Positions 34,440 through 44,520 of a stretch of DNA of 64,000 nucleotides are shown here, piece by piece. The notes beneath the pieces were generated by a model. The model was not told the origin of the DNA, searched no databases, and saw only the letters and a program-made list of their open reading frames with translations. The translations under genes and the position numbers were made by a program. The DNA is taken from the NCBI GenBank assembly GCA_032716605.1, contig CM064495.1:20933836-20997835 (forward strand), read 5' to 3'. Positions within the stretch are counted from its first letter, which is position 1. Every line of letters begins with the position of its first letter. This DNA is from Paralithodes platypus (lineage: Eukaryota > Arthropoda > Malacostraca > Decapoda > Lithodidae).

Positions 34440-34818
34440 TGTTATGACCGGGACTCGTATAAAACATTAATCATTGGACTAGAAAGGCACACAGCCACAA
34501 TGGTAACACTAGGTTCCAACCCTCGAACTTATAATGCCGGCGCACAAAAACACCTATACCCTCCAGAGTTAAATCTGCGATAACGGGGTATCCTATAACT
34601 CGGTATAAATGCACTACTACTACAGGCTGATGATCTCTGATACAGCCTGATCACAACAACATACAATTACGTTAATAATGTATACAAGGAAAAGGATAGA
34701 GAGCTTAATTAAATCACTGAAATGATTTAATGCAAACAAGAAGAAGGTATAATTAAAGTTACTCTAAACAATAATAAACTGTCACTCCTATATTAAAGAA
34801 AGTGAATGAAAGTCCTAA
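34440..34818 (-). mobile_element. LTR-A copy, minus strand, first piece
   Basis: It begins at TGTTATGACCGGG and runs parallel to the reverse complement of 2180-1790 in the solo LTR-A. It is interrupted at TAA (34816-34818) by the 34819-47530 transposon and resumes at 47531. Confidence 0.88.
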
Positions 34819-35193
34819 TAGTAGAGTCATTTAAGAGCTTTCGTGACCGTGACCCATACACCTCACCAAAATGACGGGAAAGTTGTTATTTAGACGTTTT
34901 TCAAAATGGCCGCCGCCGTCATCTTAAAAAATTGATAAAGTTCTATTTCTTGAAGTGAATGGCCAAAAATGACAATTTTGGTGTCTATTCCCACTAATTT
35001 TGGTGTCAGAAGATCAATGGCATGGCACAATTAAACAATAATTAATAAATAATTACCAAATAATTAAGTAAATAAGAAAATAATTAAGAAAATCAATGGG
35101 ATGGCATAATTCATGATTTAGAGTCCCATTAACCTCAACATCTAAGACAAATATGATGTTGTTAAATCCACTGAGAAACTTTGGTATCCTAAA
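34819..35193. repeat. Left terminal inverted repeat of the Academ-like transposon
   Basis: It begins TAGTAGAGTCATTT, contains 'cgtgaccgtg' and an AT-rich centre, and ends 'ccactgagaaactttggtatcc'. It pairs with 47094-47530, which has an extra 50-bp block near its outer end. Confidence 0.85.
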
Positions 35194-35218
35194 TTAATAA
35201 AACATGAGACCTACTGCA

Positions 35219-36424
35219 TTAAGATGCACTATCACTGCAGGACAAATATGATGCACAACTGTCAGAATCACTTCCGCTGTCATCATCGCTGCTCTCCATT
35301 TGTGGATGACTGGGAGTTTTTAGAAGATCCAGGAATGATGGAAGTGCAGGTTGGGTATAGCGTACTGGGAGGCATAAGCCATTTACAAGGTGCCATCCAT
35401 GGCCAATTGGTGATGGATGATTATGAAGCTGGAAATTCTTCTGCAGATATGTGAGGTAATTGGTGCGCTCTAAGTGTGGTCGTAGACTGTCAGAATCAGG
35501 TACCAGTGTGATGATCTTCTTTTTCTTGAGTACTGACCACTTTGCTGCTCTCACCTCTGCTAGGGTCTTGTGTTTGGTGTCACAATAGATGTACCGGATA
35601 ACAAATTTCTGTAAGTCATTGATGATTTCCTGTGTGACTGGGATGATTGTGCCACAACTTTTAAGGAGGTTGCGAGCTTCTGATGATTTTTCTACACGTT
35701 CAACAATAGTTTTCTTGCCTATTCCATAAAAGCCGGAGTTATGGTCGCATCCGGTAAGAACATAAAGTGGGATCAAAGACTCCGCCATTGCCTCACTACA
35801 CAAACGCCGAGCATTTATCAGCTGAGATTTGCGTTTCAAGCACAAGAGTCCTGATATTTGCCGAGCCACATAGGCTGCCTGAACGTAGTTATCAGTATCT
35901 TCAGTGTCTATGGCAACTGCTTCTGTATACCCTTCTGACCGCAGCTTACCATAAAGAGTGAACAGAGCTGTGTCTGCTTCTGCATGGGCGTATGTGAGAT
36001 TCTGCAAAACTTCATCTGTGGTGAGATTCCTTGCTGGTTTGCCAACAACACAGTGTATGAGCTGAATAGTGGTTGTAGATGCCTTTCTTTTGAAAGCAGC
36101 CTTGATAAATGCTTGAAGGCGAACTTTATTCTCTGGCTTACCAAGAAGAGCATGAAAGTCTCTATTAGAAGGAAATTTGTCCTCTGACTTCATAAACACA
36201 TTGCAAATGGACTGATTTTTTTGACGGTGTTGTCGTTCACTATCTTTGATGGAGAAGTCTTGCTCGTACGAGTCATTAACCAAGATAACACATTCTGCAT
36301 TCGAATGTCTATTCAGGACAAAGTTCACAAGTTTCTCACCATAGTCTCCCCACGTTAACTTAGTTCCATCTGCTTTTTCTCTGTCTTCAATAGTAGGCGT
36401 TGTTAGACGCCAGATTAGTCCCAT
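35219..36424 (-). pseudogene. Academ-like transposon gene, C-terminal XPG/PIN-nuclease-like part (401 aa)
   Basis: The frame opens MGLIWRLTTPTIEDREKA and shows a nuclease-like arrangement of acidic residues: VILVNDSYE (46-54), AHAEADTALF (146-155), AIDTEDTD (171-178) and GCDHNSGFYGIGKKT (225-239). The last resembles the GCD...G.G.KK helix-hairpin-helix segment of FEN1/XPG proteins. The extreme C-terminus is Ser/Asp-rich. A 5-nt offset and a stop separate it from the upstream piece ending at 36430, so the gene is frameshifted there unless an intron is involved. Likely role: a nuclease domain of the transposase or an accessory nuclease. Catalysis is inferred, not shown. Confidence 0.65.
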
Positions 36425-36429
36425 GTCAA

Positions 36430-37460
36430 CTATTGTCTACTATGTCTGATGGGTGGTTCACCACGCTTGACTGTTTTGTATGGTTCAATTCTTTGCATCT
36501 GGCTCCCAAGTTCTCTGAGGCTATCAGAGAGGTACGAAGGCAAGGTGCTATTTGCAACTGGTCTATCATCATCTAGGGTAGGTAGATTTAGCTTAGGTAG
36601 GTCTGGCTGAACAAACATGACATTTTTACGATGTGATTGGCCACTTCCAGTCAAAGTGTCACTTTTGAAGTCATCGTTGTCGACTATACATATTGCCGGT
36701 GTTCCTTCAGAAAGTTCAAAAGGACACTCAGTTGAATGCTTCAGGTCAGTAACTGCCCAGAAATCTCTAAGCAAAAGCACATCATTGTAACTGCTTCTCA
36801 GGCCATCCTTATGTAATATGTCTACCATTTCTCTGCTCTTTGTCATACCATGTAGCAGTACACCGAGGTTTGTCTCAAATGCAGTACGTCTTCCAGTGAT
36901 GTAGCTGGTCAAAATAGATGCAATTGATCTGACTTGGGGCTTGTCATCGACTTCAGACTTTGTGGGGTGCTTTAACCAAGTGATGAGCTTCAATAGGAGA
37001 TCATTCAGGTCTTCATATTCTTCTAGCTCATGTATGTATGGAGGCCAAGGAACAGTTTTTGTTTTGATGATCTGATCTCTGAGTCGCCCAGCTACATTCT
37101 TCACCAGCTGATCGTCACTTACACCTAGAGAGGATATTGCAACCTCAAGATATGAACCTGCAGCTCTTGCATCATATACCAGTTCACTCACATTCTTCTG
37201 ACCTCGTTCATGAAATGCTATGTCATCTCCAAATTCCTTGATCAGAATTTCCTTCACGAAACTGGACTTTGGTGTGGAATAGTAACCATAATTTGAAGTA
37301 ATGCCTTTGTAATCCTTTACAAGACCTTGCAGTGTACGGATTTCATGATCTTCAAAGATAACTTGACGGACATGATGAAAGAAGATATTTTGGGCCTCTC
37401 GAAGATTAACATGTTGCAGATGCTCTGTTTTTCATCAGGAAAAGACTCCTTCAGAGGGTT
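36430..37460 (-). pseudogene. Academ-like transposon gene, middle part
   Basis: The frame of 275 codons (36430-37257) begins MKEILIKEFGDDIAFHERGQ, but the reading frame extends further upstream to the Gypsy-B junction at 37460 (KDYKGITSNYGYYS precedes it), so that Met is internal. Helical, charged sequence; WPPYIHELEEYEDLNDLLLK and FELSEGTPAICIVDNDDFKSD are notable. I recognise no catalytic motif with certainty. It connects the Cys-rich N-terminal part at 46335 to the nuclease-like part at 36424. One frame change lies between about 37300 and 37460. Confidence 0.6.
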
Positions 37461-39756
37461 TGTTACGACTGGGGTTTAAATATATCAGGGCTCTTATTCA
37501 TTGGACTAGTAATGGCATAAATGCTACAACGGAAAGCGCTAGATCCAACCTCTGATGTATATTCCCAGTGAACAAAGAACACAAATACTCTACAGAGTTC
37601 TATATGTAATAATAGGTTATTAAACTCTCAATAAATGTGTGTCTACTCTAGGCTTAATGTTATGTGAAACAGCCTATTACTACCTATAACCGAAGGTGCT
37701 TGGTTATGGTATGCAAAGTAAGGTGGTAAGAGAAGTTACAGCTTACGTTACTTTAATCAATAAATGTCAGGCACTCCTGCATGAAAGAAAGTGCACTAAA
37801 GTCCTTCAACACCAACAAGGAATCTTCTTTAAATGTTAGATGCTATAAAGATGCTCGTATCGGAAATGGAACCCAAAAAGGCAGGCAGCGGAACAATGCT
37901 CGTGCAGGCTATGCACACAAAAAGGCAGAATATATAATGCCGTCGGAGCCAAGAATATCCTAAACACTACAACAATAATAATGATCGCCACAACAATGCA
38001 GTATTCCTATCAACAAAAAGAGCCTAAGTCGTTTGTGTCTCAATACATCAAACTAGGCTGCGAAATGCTTGTGTAATCATAAATGGGTATGCATAAAAAG
38101 AGTAATTGGGTTAATATACTTAACCCTTAATTAGCGGCTCACCACATAAGTCGAGTTAAATAAAGCTGGACTATGTGGCGGCGCTCGACATAACTCGAGT
38201 GGCAATTTCAGCACGTAATGTTGCTGAGAGAGAGAGACAAGTGGTGGCAGGAGAGTAGCGAGCGTATGACTGCTCCAGACCACTGCGGCGAACATACTGA
38301 CACGAATCCCAGCTCCCTCCTCCCTCTCTCACTCGCTATATAAGGAATTGTATCGGGAAAGTGGCTAATTACATGCTTTTTGCACTCGCGTTGCACGGTT
38401 ATTGCAAGAAAACTAGCCATCATAAAAGGATCGTTATGGTGTCATTCGAAAGCTCTGTTTATGCCCTTTCAGGGATAGGTACTTGTTTTACGTTCTGGGT
38501 CTTATTTAGGTATGAAAATGATCACGTAAACAGCCCTATTTTGGCTAAAAACACCCCGCTGGGCGGTACATATAAATAAACCGCATAGGCCGCTCGTAAG
38601 GTGTTAATGTCTACTATGACTGATAAAGTCTAGCTAGAGTCAATGATACGAGATACTGGTGTGCATGGCATGCCGCATAGCCTAGTGCAAATCTCAAGTC
38701 TGTGCGTCAAATATTACGTTATAGGGAAGGGTAGCTCTCTTGAGAAACCTTAATACCGAAGTATTAAGCGTTCTCCTGGCGTACTTCAAAGACAAACAAC
38801 GAGCTTAGAACAGTGCAGAATGGTATAGGCAAAAAGCCCTCATTCGTGCATGCTCTACTCTCAATGGCACACAGACTAGAATTTACTCAATCAACTCCAG
38901 TTCTCAGGTATGTCGTGCAGCTTTTAACTAAAGCCAGCACTCATAGGAAACAATACCTTATAATATCAGACTCCTAGTCTAGCATTATCTAATCCAGCAG
39001 AACACTAATAATTATAGGAAGCGGTACTAAACAATATGAATGCCAACCAATGCTTCGTGATCAGCTTATCTTAACAACTAACATACATGGGTTATATCAG
39101 ACCTTAACGCACAATACAACTGGCCAGCATGAAGCTGATTTTGCAGAGTTAACCAGAGGGGATATGGTATTAATAAAAGGTGGTGAAAGATATGGAAAAA
39201 GAGAGAGGTAGGCAGAGGAAAAGATTCTCAGGTGCAAAGCGGGGAACAGGCATCAAGGGATAAGAGAGATGCGTTCTAGAAACCAGATCTGAGGGAGAGA
39301 GTGGCGAGGGACCTGTATATATACTAGCACTAGGTCGAGCCGCGTGGGAAAAAAGCGGTAACAGGTCCTCTAACCACTACCAAAGTAGCTAGCAAAACAT
39401 TACGTCACCAAGCATGGTAAAGAACTCCCTCAACCAATCCCCACGAGGCCAGCCAGCTATGACGTCATCGAGTATAGCAAAACACTATGCGCCCCCTCTC
39501 ACTCTGTTCCACTCTCTCTCTCTCTCTGATCCTATCATTACTAGTTAAGGATAAAACATATACTTTACAATTAAATATATAAAGCCTTGACATGGGTGAA
39601 AACAAAGAGCCTTTCTGGACTGCCCATGACACGAGCTTTCATATGAAATAAAGCACACAACAATACACAAACTGAAGCCACATCCACTGTCCTGGCGATC
39701 CTAGAGAGTCACTGTAGGACAAGCCATGCGGTTCTAACGGAGTGGTTAACGTCACA
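37461..39756 (-). repeat. Gypsy-B 3' LTR (with nested P1 MITE)
   Basis: It is about 1812 bp once the 480-bp MITE and one TTAA are removed, against 1813 bp for the 5' LTR. The polypurine tract lies just inside, at 39757-39765 (GGGGGGGG on the minus strand). Confidence 0.92.
38124..38603 (+). mobile_element. P1 MITE, 480 bp, subtype a, in the Gypsy-B 3' LTR
   Basis: TTAA occurs at 38120-38123 and 38604-38607. The unfilled site, with a single TTAA, is at 45181-45184 in the 5' LTR of the same element. This is direct evidence for the element limits and for TTAA duplication. Confidence 0.95.
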
Positions 39757-40229
39757 CCCCCCCCAAGATTTTTCTCAGAGGCCCAAGGCTCACAAAAATC
39801 TGATGGTTAGAACCCATGCTATATCTCTACTTCCCATCACCCAGCGGCAGTAAAATATCTGGCACAGTTCCTCAACAAAACATTTTACAAAATTATAACC
39901 TTCCCAAACACAATAGGTTAAATCATATGTAGTTATGCTCCTCAAGAGAGAGCTTCTCTAGCCCAGCATTCTGAGAGGAGTGCAACTCAGAATTACTGCT
40001 ATAACATACTGAAAAAATTCAACTATCAAAGAAAGAGTTTTTATTTGATTTTTAAGTTTTTAATTTGTTTATTTCGGCTGCACTATAGGGGCAAGCCTAG
40101 TTTTTTCTTCTATACCAAACGCTCAACTCCTGCTTTACGACCCAATACGCTGGGCTACAACCGCGAGCCAACAAGCACCAAGCGCAAAATACTATTCAAA
40201 CTAAAGCAGGAGGCTACCCATGTGTCAAT
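39757..40229 (-). other. Gypsy-B untranslated 3' internal region
   Basis: It lies between the pol stop (40230) and the 3' LTR. No open frame continues from pol. It begins next to the LTR with the polypurine tract. Confidence 0.7.
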
Positions 40230-42188
40230 CTACCCAGGATCATATACCCTTGAACGACCATCTGCAACCACGTTGTCACAACCGGCTATATGGCGTATAT
40301 CCAGGTTATATACCAGTAACCTTAGTGACCACCTGGTCAGCCTCATATTCCGATTGTGAAACTGGTCCAAGAACTTGAGAGGGTGATGATCTGTGTGAAC
40401 AACGACCGGACCATAGGCTGGAACATAGACCTCGAAATGCCCCAGCGCAAGCACAACCGCCAGCAGCTCCTCCTCGACAACAGAGCAGCTCCCCTGGGCC
40501 GAATTGTACTTCTCCGAGCAGAAACTAACAGGATGCTCCAGCCCATCATCGTCCTTTTTCACAAGGACGGCACCATCCCCCACACCACTAGCCTCCGTTG
40601 CTAGTTGGAAAGGTAGGCTAAAGTCAGGGGCCCTGAGGATCGGGTGAGTGCACAACAGGTGTTTTACTTCTCTAAACACCTTCTCACACTCAGGCGCCCA
40701 TTTGAACTTCTTATCCTTCCAGTTATCCTCCACCTGAGCTTGACTGTCCCATTCTCCTTCTCTACCTTGACTGCTAAACGTCATCACAGGCACAGTGAGA
40801 GGCTCAGGGGGGTGCCTCCCATACTCCTTCACGAGATTAACATGACATAACTGATTGCGCTTCCGTCTGTCTGGAGTGGCTACCAAGTAATCCAGGTCTG
40901 ATAGCTCCTCCACCACCCTATAAGGACCAGCGTACTTAGCGGATAATGGGTGACCTACAAGGGGCAGTAGAATCAACACCTCTTGACCCACGTGAAACTC
41001 CCTGAGTTCAACCTTGAGGTCGTACCTGTCCTTCCTGAGGGCCTGAGAGCTAGTCAAATTACGGCCAGCCAACTCCAGACTGCGCAACATCCGTTCTCGA
41101 CTGTTGAGGACACGCTTGAGCATAGAACAAGGTTTTTCTGTGCCCTCCCATACTTCTTCAACCATATGGAGAGGCCCTCTGACACGGTGTCCAAAGACGA
41201 GCTCATTAGGGCTGAATCCCAAACCTTCCCCAGGTACCTCCTGCACAGTAAACAAAACACATGGCAGGCCAAGATCCCAATCCTTCCCACTCTCAAAGCA
41301 ACAACAACGAAGCACAGATTTCAAGGCTGAGTGCCATCGCTCTAACACACCCTGGCTCTCCGGATGATACGCAGATGACACAACCCCAACAATCCCATGC
41401 TGCGGCATTGCTTGAACAAAGAGGCTAGAAGTGAAGTTGGGTCCCTGGACTGACTGAATCCCCTGCGGGTAACCATACCGGGAAAAATACACTAGCAAGC
41501 TTCGGACCACCGTGTTCGCCGACCCATTTCTCATAGGGTACGCATCAGGGTACCTTGCTGCTACATCTCCCGACTGTGCATCACTGTCCTCCTTCAACTC
41601 TTTTGTCTTTTTAAGCCCATCCTCTGCATTTTCAGGAACAGTTACTGGGTCTTCTCCAGACTCGAAATGTGGTCCTAATAATGAGTCCCCGAGAAGGTCC
41701 GTTGATACTAAACTCTCAACCGCATCAACTTTCAACCCCTTCTCGGTACCCTTCCTCCGCTGATCTAAAGATTGTTGACCAGAATGTGACTCCCTGGATG
41801 CAGGATCTCCGGTGACAACACACGCCATAGGCTGCACCGGACACTTCTCAACCCACTCCTGCTCCTCCCTACTCACGTCGGCCGGCTTCTCGGCAACGAC
41901 CAAGGGTGGAGCCTCAGAAGTAGGTCCCGCAAAGTCGTTGCCGAGAAGGAGGTCGACGCCCCCAACAGGTAACTTCAACACAATTCCTACATCCAGGTCC
42001 CGAGTCACACCATCAACTTCCATCTTCATTCTTACAAGCGGGTATGACCTTGTCGCATTAACTCCCTGAACCACAACCACCCGCGCCGTATTGACAGGTT
42101 TACCAGTGAAATTTCTCAACAGTGTTTGCGATGCCCCAGTGTCACGCGAAATTCTCACCTCATGTCTTCTACCCCCCACTCCACACAA
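40230..42188 (-). CDS. Gypsy-B protease-integrase-RNase H frame (652 aa), RT absent
   Basis: Domains in order are: aspartic protease (DTGASQTLL at 16-24; VDLLLGNDF at 78-86); integrase catalytic region from about 215 (YFSRYGYPQGIQ; then SVQGPNF, where the usual Asp of SDQG is Val; YHPESQG with the Glu at 274-280); integrase C-terminus (AKYAGPYRVVEEL, about 418-430; CHVNLVKEY, 448-456); and RNase H (WAPECEKVF; ATEAS at 530-534 in place of TDAS; VVEEELLAVV; VVHTDHHPLK at 596-605; NVVADGRSR). So integrase precedes RNase H in one uninterrupted frame, and RT is deleted between them. Two catalytic substitutions show that it is inactive. Confidence 0.85.
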   Translation of the reverse strand: MCGVGGRRHEVRISRDTGASQTLLRNFTGKPVNTARVVVVQGVNATRSYPLVRMKMEVDGVTRDLDVGIVLKLPVGGVDLLLGNDFAGPTSEAPPLVVAEKPADVSREEQEWVEKCPVQPMACVVTGDPASRESHSGQQSLDQRRKGTEKGLKVDAVESLVSTDLLGDSLLGPHFESGEDPVTVPENAEDGLKKTKELKEDSDAQSGDVAARYPDAYPMRNGSANTVVRSLLVYFSRYGYPQGIQSVQGPNFTSSLFVQAMPQHGIVGVVSSAYHPESQGVLERWHSALKSVLRCCCFESGKDWDLGLPCVLFTVQEVPGEGLGFSPNELVFGHRVRGPLHMVEEVWEGTEKPCSMLKRVLNSRERMLRSLELAGRNLTSSQALRKDRYDLKVELREFHVGQEVLILLPLVGHPLSAKYAGPYRVVEELSDLDYLVATPDRRKRNQLCHVNLVKEYGRHPPEPLTVPVMTFSSQGREGEWDSQAQVEDNWKDKKFKWAPECEKVFREVKHLLCTHPILRAPDFSLPFQLATEASGVGDGAVLVKKDDDGLEHPVSFCSEKYNSAQGSCSVVEEELLAVVLALGHFEVYVPAYGPVVVHTDHHPLKFLDQFHNRNMRLTRWSLRLLVYNLDIRHIAGCDNVVADGRSRVYDPG

Positions 42189-42509
42189 CCGAGTCCCCTG
42201 TGGTCACTAAAGGCATCACGGACAGGGAATAAGCCTTCCGGATCCTTCTGCACTGGCAGTGTATTTACCTCGGAAGAAATGCCTCTAACAAACTCCGATG
42301 TCCTTTTGAACACTCCAATGCCGTGAGCAAAAGACACGGCTGCCGGAGGAGGTCGACTAGGGCACTCATTTGCCTTATGACCCTCCTGGTGGCAACTAAA
42401 ACACATAAATTTCGGTTTCGGCTTATACTGTGATGTAAAAGGCCCCTGACTTTTCACATACGGTGTGGTGTATGGTTTGGATTCAGTTTTAGTTTCATGG
42501 CTCTTCTGT
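42155..42509 (-). pseudogene. Gypsy-B gag, nucleocapsid region
   Basis: It contains one zinc knuckle, CFSCHQEGHKANEC (CX2CX4HX4C), followed by the linker to protease. The frame overlaps the pol frame by about 34 bp. In Gypsy-C the same region runs in one frame into protease, so here the change is a frameshift mutation and not a designed one. Upstream it is cut by the P1 MITE. Confidence 0.75.
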
Positions 42510-42513
42510 TTAA

Positions 42514-42993
42514 CCCTTAAAAAGCGGCCCACCACTTAAGTCGAGTTAAATAAAGCTGGACTATGTGGCGGCGCTCGACATAACTCGAGTGGCAATTTCA
42601 GCACGTAATGTGGCTGAGAGAGAGAGACAAGTGGTGGCAGGAGACTAGCGAGCGTATGACTGCTCCAGACCACCGCGGCGAACATACTGACACAAATCTC
42701 AACTCCCTCCTCCCTCTCTCACTCGCTACATACTCAATTATGTACCGAAAGTACCGAATTACCTGCTTTTTGCACTCGCGTTGCACGGTTATTGCAAGAA
42801 AACTATCCATCATACAAGGATCGTTATGGTGTCATTCGAAAGCTCTGTTTATGCCCTTTCAGGGATAGGTACTTGTTTTACGTTCTGGGTCTTATTTAGG
42901 CATGAAAATGATCACGTAAACAGCCCTATTTTGGCTAAAAACACCCCGCTGGGCGGTACACATAAATAAACCGCATAGGCCGCTCGTAAGGTG
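42514..42993 (+). mobile_element. P1 MITE, 480 bp, subtype b, inside Gypsy-B gag
   Basis: TTAA occurs at 42510-42513 and 42994-42997. Removing it with one TTAA joins the two gag frames without a shift. It differs from subtype a around 42725-42765 and is closest to the copy at 61864-62343. Confidence 0.92.
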
Positions 42994-43712
42994 TTAAATG
43001 TGTCATTGCTACGGGGAGGGGGAGGATAACGGTCCTTAGCACTTACATCGTACTTCTGTGAGGACCCGCAACCCCGAATCAACGACAGCCGTCGATCAGC
43101 CATTTCTGCTGCTTCGACTAGAGTTCTTGGGTTTTTCTCCTTTAAGTTCAAAGTTAGATCACCGCCCGTGCTCTTAAAGAACTGCTCCAACATCATTAAC
43201 TGCTTAAGTCCATCAAACGTTGTTACCTTCTCAGATCGGAGCCAGTTCCCCATAGCATCGGACAAGTCCCGGGCGTGTTCCAAAAAGGTGCTATCTCTTC
43301 CCTTAGTTACACCCCGGAACTTCAAACGGTACGTTTCTGGTTGCAGTTCGTAAGCCCTCAGGACAGCCTCCTTGAGATCCTCATACACAATACATGACTC
43401 CAAAGGTAATGCATCGTAGGCTTTAAGACCCTTGCCTATTAATCTAGAGGATACAAGTGCTGCCCATTTATTCTCTGGCCACTGGTGTTCCTGGCACTTC
43501 TTCTCAAAGCGTGCAAAAAATTCTGTTATCCCACTCTCATCAAACACCGGAACCAGTTTCAATAAGTGCGAGAGAGATTGATCATGAGCACGGTTACCAG
43601 CCCCAAGTCGCTGTCCCGTTGTCTCTACTCGCGACTTCTCTACGTCCATGTCGGCACAGTACCTAGTCGACTCTAAATCAGCTTGGATTTTGGCTAGCTC
43701 TATGTGCTGCAC
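42994..43712 (-). pseudogene. Gypsy-B gag, capsid-like part
   Basis: The frame includes SHLLKLVPVFDES, FFARFEKKCQEHQWP, YDALPLESC, VLRAYELQPETYRLKFRG and LMMLEQFFKSTGGDL. It is collinear with Gypsy-C gag. This is the retrotransposon capsid fold region of Gypsy elements. The N-terminal portion is in a different frame from about 43700. Confidence 0.8.
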
Positions 43713-44304
43713 TGATAGTTTTTCTCTCTTCTATCTTGGCTCTCTCATCTATCTTGGCTAATTCTAATTGCTGCTGAAGCTGAAGCTCAGATACCCTGAT
43801 AGCCTTTCTCTCTTCGATCTTAGCTAATTCGAGCTGATACAATAATTCTGGAGTTAACCCTGGAGGAGGTGAAGGTGCTACAATGTTTGAAATTACCGGT
43901 GGTCCCCCCAGGGGCAACCCACCCTGCCAGTCACCACCCAACTGCGGAAGCGTACCCGGGGTCGGCAAACTACTGGGATGGCTGGGAGTCGAGTGTAGGG
44001 GAAGCATGGCCGAAGGGCTCTGAGCACTCAACCCATCTCGCTCACCAGTCACCCTGCCCAGTACACACGTTATCAAGTTATCCCTGGTCATGCTGCTAGT
44101 AACCGCATGACCGATAGCTGTGGCCAGGCATTGAAGACCGTACCGATCCATACCCTCCAACCGCTCGGCAGTAACAGGCCATTGCAAAAATATCCTTGCA
44201 TCCTCCTCACAGTTGACCTGATTAACCATATCATCATACTGCTGTTCCTTAGTTTCGACATTACGTACTGTGTCTCCATTCTCCTCTGATCCGGTATAAG
44301 ACAT
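43678..44304 (-). pseudogene. Gypsy-B gag, N-terminal part
   Basis: It starts at ATG 44304 (MSYTGSEENGD), preferred over the upstream in-frame Met because the Gypsy-C gag begins equivalently (MSNTSEHSDG). It contains EEDARIFLQWPVTAERL and a Pro-rich stretch (PSPPPGLTPELL), then a coiled-coil-like AKIEERKAIRV repeat. A frameshift near 43700 separates it from the capsid part. Confidence 0.75.
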
Positions 44305-44502
44305 GATGCTCACAAAAATTTCCCACCTCAATATTCAGAAAAGAAGCACCCCAAACTCTTATACCTCAATATACACACACAAATTCTCGGAAATACTCAA
44401 GGGCTATACTATGTTGCAAAAAAAATTATTCTTGCTGATCCCCGCAAAATATTCCCCAAAACAACAAATGTTCCCTGCTAATAAATGTAGGTTCACCAAA
44501 TC

Positions 44503-44518
44503 CTAGGTAAGGTCGCCA
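44503..44518 (-). promoter_or_regulatory. Gypsy-B primer-binding site
   Basis: Just inside the 5' LTR the minus strand reads AA then TGGCGACCTTACC. TGGCGACC is complementary to a tRNA ending GGTCGCCA, as used (tRNA-Arg) by the mdg1/412 group. The tRNA identity is an inference. Gypsy-C has the same site at 50875. Confidence 0.7.
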
Positions 44519-44520
44519 TT

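Noticed and set aside
42155..42221. Programmed gag-pol frameshift in Gypsy-B
   Set aside because: The related Gypsy-C has gag and protease in one frame, so the overlap is more simply a mutation.
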